DNA from: an uncultured Luteimonas sp.
GTDB lineage: Bacteria > Pseudomonadota > Gammaproteobacteria > Xanthomonadales > Xanthomonadaceae
Reading direction: 5' to 3'
Assembly (NCBI GenBank): GCA_938008415.1
Contig: CALLKI010000104.1
Span: forward strand, 1 to 37,448
Length of the DNA stretch: 37,448 bases
In this document: positions 35,978 to 37,448 of the stretch, piece after piece
How the letters are laid out: each line of letters begins with the position of its first letter
How positions within the stretch are numbered: position 1 is the first letter of the stretch
Program-made: the position numbers and the translations under genes
Notes under the pieces: model-generated
What the model saw: only the letters and a program-made list of their open reading frames with translations
What the model was told of the DNA's origin: nothing
Database searches by the model: none

Positions 35978-36364
35978 TCAGTGGCGCGGGCCGCGCTTGT
36001 TGGGCGCGCGCGGCGGCCGGCGCATGTCGCTGGTCGGCATCACCTCGACCGAGAGGGTGAAGCTGCGTTCCTCGTCCGCGTGCAGCGCGCCCACGCCCAC
36101 GACGTGGCGCGCGATCTCGTTGCCTTCCCCGTCGCGGACGGTGACGAGGACCGAATACTCCCAGGCGCCGCCTTCCGGCGGGTGGCGGATCGTGCCCTCG
36201 ACCTGCAGCGCGGTCGTCGCCTGCGACGCGCCTCCCGCCGCATCGGCGCCGAAGCGCAGGTAGTGCCTGCACGCCGGGCAGATGACGGCGCTCTCGAGGA
36301 TGGTGGTCTTGCAGTGCGGGCAGGCGCGCGTGGCGCCTGCCGCACCCGGGCGGGCCGGACCCAT
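35978..36364 (-). CDS. Zinc-ribbon protein of unknown function
   Basis: The 128-residue protein opens with a zinc-ribbon (CPHC at ~15-18 and CPAC at ~29-32). A beta-rich stretch follows (~50-110, EYSVLVTVRDGEGNEIARHVVGV) that does not match a family I know. The C-terminus is basic (RRPPRAPNKRGPRH). No transmembrane segment is visible. It starts 19 bases after the bactofilin stop and is probably cotranscribed with it. A regulatory or scaffolding role is only a guess. Confidence 0.72.
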   Translation of the reverse strand: MGPARPGAAGATRACPHCKTTILESAVICPACRHYLRFGADAAGGASQATTALQVEGTIRHPPEGGAWEYSVLVTVRDGEGNEIARHVVGVGALHADEERSFTLSVEVMPTSDMRRPPRAPNKRGPRH

Positions 36365-36383
36365 CGTGGTCGGTTGCCGGGGA

Positions 36384-36899
36384 TCAGGCGCCGGACGACT
36401 TGCCGTTCGCCTTGCCCTGGTCCTTGCCGTCCCAGCCGCATTCGACGTGGCCGCGGATCTTCGAGCCGGCGTTGACGATCAGGGTGCCGGTGCGGATGTC
36501 GCCGACCATCACCGCCGTGTCCAGCAGCTCCACGCGCGTGGCGGCGTCGATGTTGCCTTCCAGCTCGCCGGCGACGACGACCTGCTTGGCCTTGACCCCG
36601 CCGTTGAGCTTGGCGCCGTTGTCGATGCGCAGGTTGCCCTGCACGTCCACGTCGCCCTTGAACCTGCCGGCGATGCGGACGTGGCCGGAGCCCTGGATCT
36701 TGCCCTCGATGGTCAGGTCGGACGCGATCAGCGACTCTTTCGCCTCGGGCTGGGCCGTGGCGCGGGGCGGCGTCAGCTGGGTCGGGGTGAACTCGGCGGC
36801 GGCCGGCGGCGCCTGCTCGCGCGCGGGCGCGGCGGCGGGGGGGGCGGCGGCGGAGGGGTTGTCCTTCCTCTGGGACGGGGAGGAGCTGAAGATGGCCAT
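36384..36899 (-). CDS. Bactofilin family polymer-forming protein
   Basis: The 171-residue protein has a disordered Pro/Ala-rich N-terminus (~1-50) and then repeated beta strands such as LTIEGKIQGSGHVRIAGRFKGDVDVQGNLRI and VVVAGELEGNIDA. These form the right-handed beta-helix of bactofilins. These proteins self-assemble into filaments that position cell-wall or polar proteins. The start at 36899 (MAIFSSSPS) has GAGGAT about ten bases upstream. A TAGTCT sequence 66 bases upstream could be its -10 box. It is followed by the zinc-ribbon gene and preceded by the liuB 3' end. Confidence 0.87.
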   Translation of the reverse strand: MAIFSSSPSQRKDNPSAAAPPAAAPAREQAPPAAAEFTPTQLTPPRATAQPEAKESLIASDLTIEGKIQGSGHVRIAGRFKGDVDVQGNLRIDNGAKLNGGVKAKQVVVAGELEGNIDAATRVELLDTAVMVGDIRTGTLIVNAGSKIRGHVECGWDGKDQGKANGKSSGA

Positions 36900-37031
36900 G
36901 GCGCGCAAATCCTCGCGAATGAAGTCGGAACAGGCCCGGCCGGGCGGGGGCCCGGCGGAACGTCGAGACTAGCACGCCCCGGCGGCCGTTCCGCTGTGAC
37001 GCGGCTCACCGATTCCGAAGCCGGACAAGGA

Positions 37032-37051
37032 CTTGCGGCGCGAACCGCAAG
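37032..37051 (-). terminator. Hairpin just downstream of liuB
   Basis: CTTGCGG (37032-37038) and CCGCAAG (37045-37051) form a perfect 7-base stem with a 6-base loop, 33 bases past the liuB stop. No T-run follows on the minus strand. Confidence 0.35.
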
Positions 37052-37083
37052 CTGTGGCGCAGCCCGGGCGCGGGCCGCGGCGG

Positions 37084-37448
37084 CTACATCCGGAACACGC
37101 CGAAGCGGGCCGGCGGGATCGGGGCGTTGAGCGCGGCCGACAGGCCCAGGCCCAGCACGCGGCGCGTGTCGGCCGGGTCGATGATGCCGTCGTCCCACAG
37201 GCGCGCGGTCGAGTACCAGGGGCTGCCCTGGGTCTCGTACTGCTCCCGGATCGGGGCCTTGAACGCCTCTTCCTCCCCGGCGCTCCAGGTGCCGCCCTTC
37301 GCCTCGATCGCGTCGCGCCGGACCGTGGCCAGCACGCTGGCGGCCTGCTCCCCGCCCATCACGCTGATCCTGGCGTTGGGCCACATCCACAGGAAGCGGG
37401 CGCCGTAGGCGCGGCCGCACATGGCGTAGTTGCCGGCGCCGAAGCTGC
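37084..37448 (-). CDS. liuB: Methylcrotonyl-CoA carboxylase beta (carboxyltransferase) subunit, C-terminal part
   Basis: The frame is open to the window end, so the start is missing. The visible ~120 residues begin SFGAGNYAMCGRAYGARFLWMWPNARISVMGGEQAASVLA, the hallmark of the MCC beta subunit, and end in TAG at 37084. The subunit transfers the carboxyl group from biotin on LiuD to methylcrotonyl-CoA. Its partner genes liuC, liuD and liuE lie several kilobases downstream on the same strand, after the bactofilin, zinc-ribbon and iron permease genes. Confidence 0.92.
   Translation of the reverse strand, partial: SFGAGNYAMCGRAYGARFLWMWPNARISVMGGEQAASVLATVRRDAIEAKGGTWSAGEEEAFKAPIREQYETQGSPWYSTARLWDDGIIDPADTRRVLGLGLSAALNAPIPPARFGVFRM

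Overview
The window is a GC-rich, gene-dense bacterial chromosome segment. Protein similarities and gene content suggest a gammaproteobacterium of the Xanthomonadaceae (Lysobacter, Luteimonas or Xanthomonas-like). The main reasons are the HisB form without a zinc cysteine cluster, the TrpR-type regulator heading the his genes, the EF-P-like protein and the leucine-catabolism genes. This placement is inference by eye. I see no insertion sequences, prophage genes, CRISPR arrays, tRNAs or rRNAs, and no gene-free stretch above 300 bases; the longest gap is about 185 bases.

Region 1 (1-2816): the 3' end of hisS, an unusually long MIO-type aromatic amino acid/histidine ammonia-lyase homologue, and a small three-helix membrane protein. 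They are tightly spaced and end in a clear intrinsic terminator. Region 2 (2827-10383): a TrpR-family regulator with a consensus promoter carrying a trp-operator-like palindrome, followed by the complete histidine pathway hisG-D-C-B-H-A-F-IE with overlapping start and stop codons. Together these look like a self-regulated biosynthetic operon. Region 3 (10391-13886): a 7TMR-DISM diguanylate cyclase, divergent from a secreted calcineurin-like phosphoesterase.

Region 4 (13897-20629): minus-strand metabolic and transport genes. These are a DMT (EamA/YddG-like) exporter, three methionine-salvage enzymes (mtnC, mtnD, mtnB), an NhaC antiporter and an APC amino acid permease, with a divergent NUDIX hydrolase. 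Region 5 (20724-25698): serA divergent from a D-2-hydroxyglutarate dehydrogenase-type flavoprotein, a pairing that fits recycling of the D-2-hydroxyglutarate made by SerA. Two exported proteins follow, a DUF2388 protein and a DUF4105 protein with a zincin-like motif.

Region 6 (25712-37448): an EF-P-like factor, an SDR dehydrogenase, a PAS-GGDEF-EAL protein, and the leucine/isovalerate degradation genes liuE, liuD, liuC and (cut by the window edge) liuB. The liuB-C-D-E order is kept, but liuB is separated from liuC by a bactofilin, a zinc-ribbon protein and an oppositely oriented cytochrome c-FTR1 iron permease with a probable Fur box. The most interesting leads are the TrpR-like his operator with a leaderless transcript, the divergent ammonia-lyase beside the his operon, the two-motif DUF4105 protein, and the c-di-GMP protein coupled to leucine catabolism.
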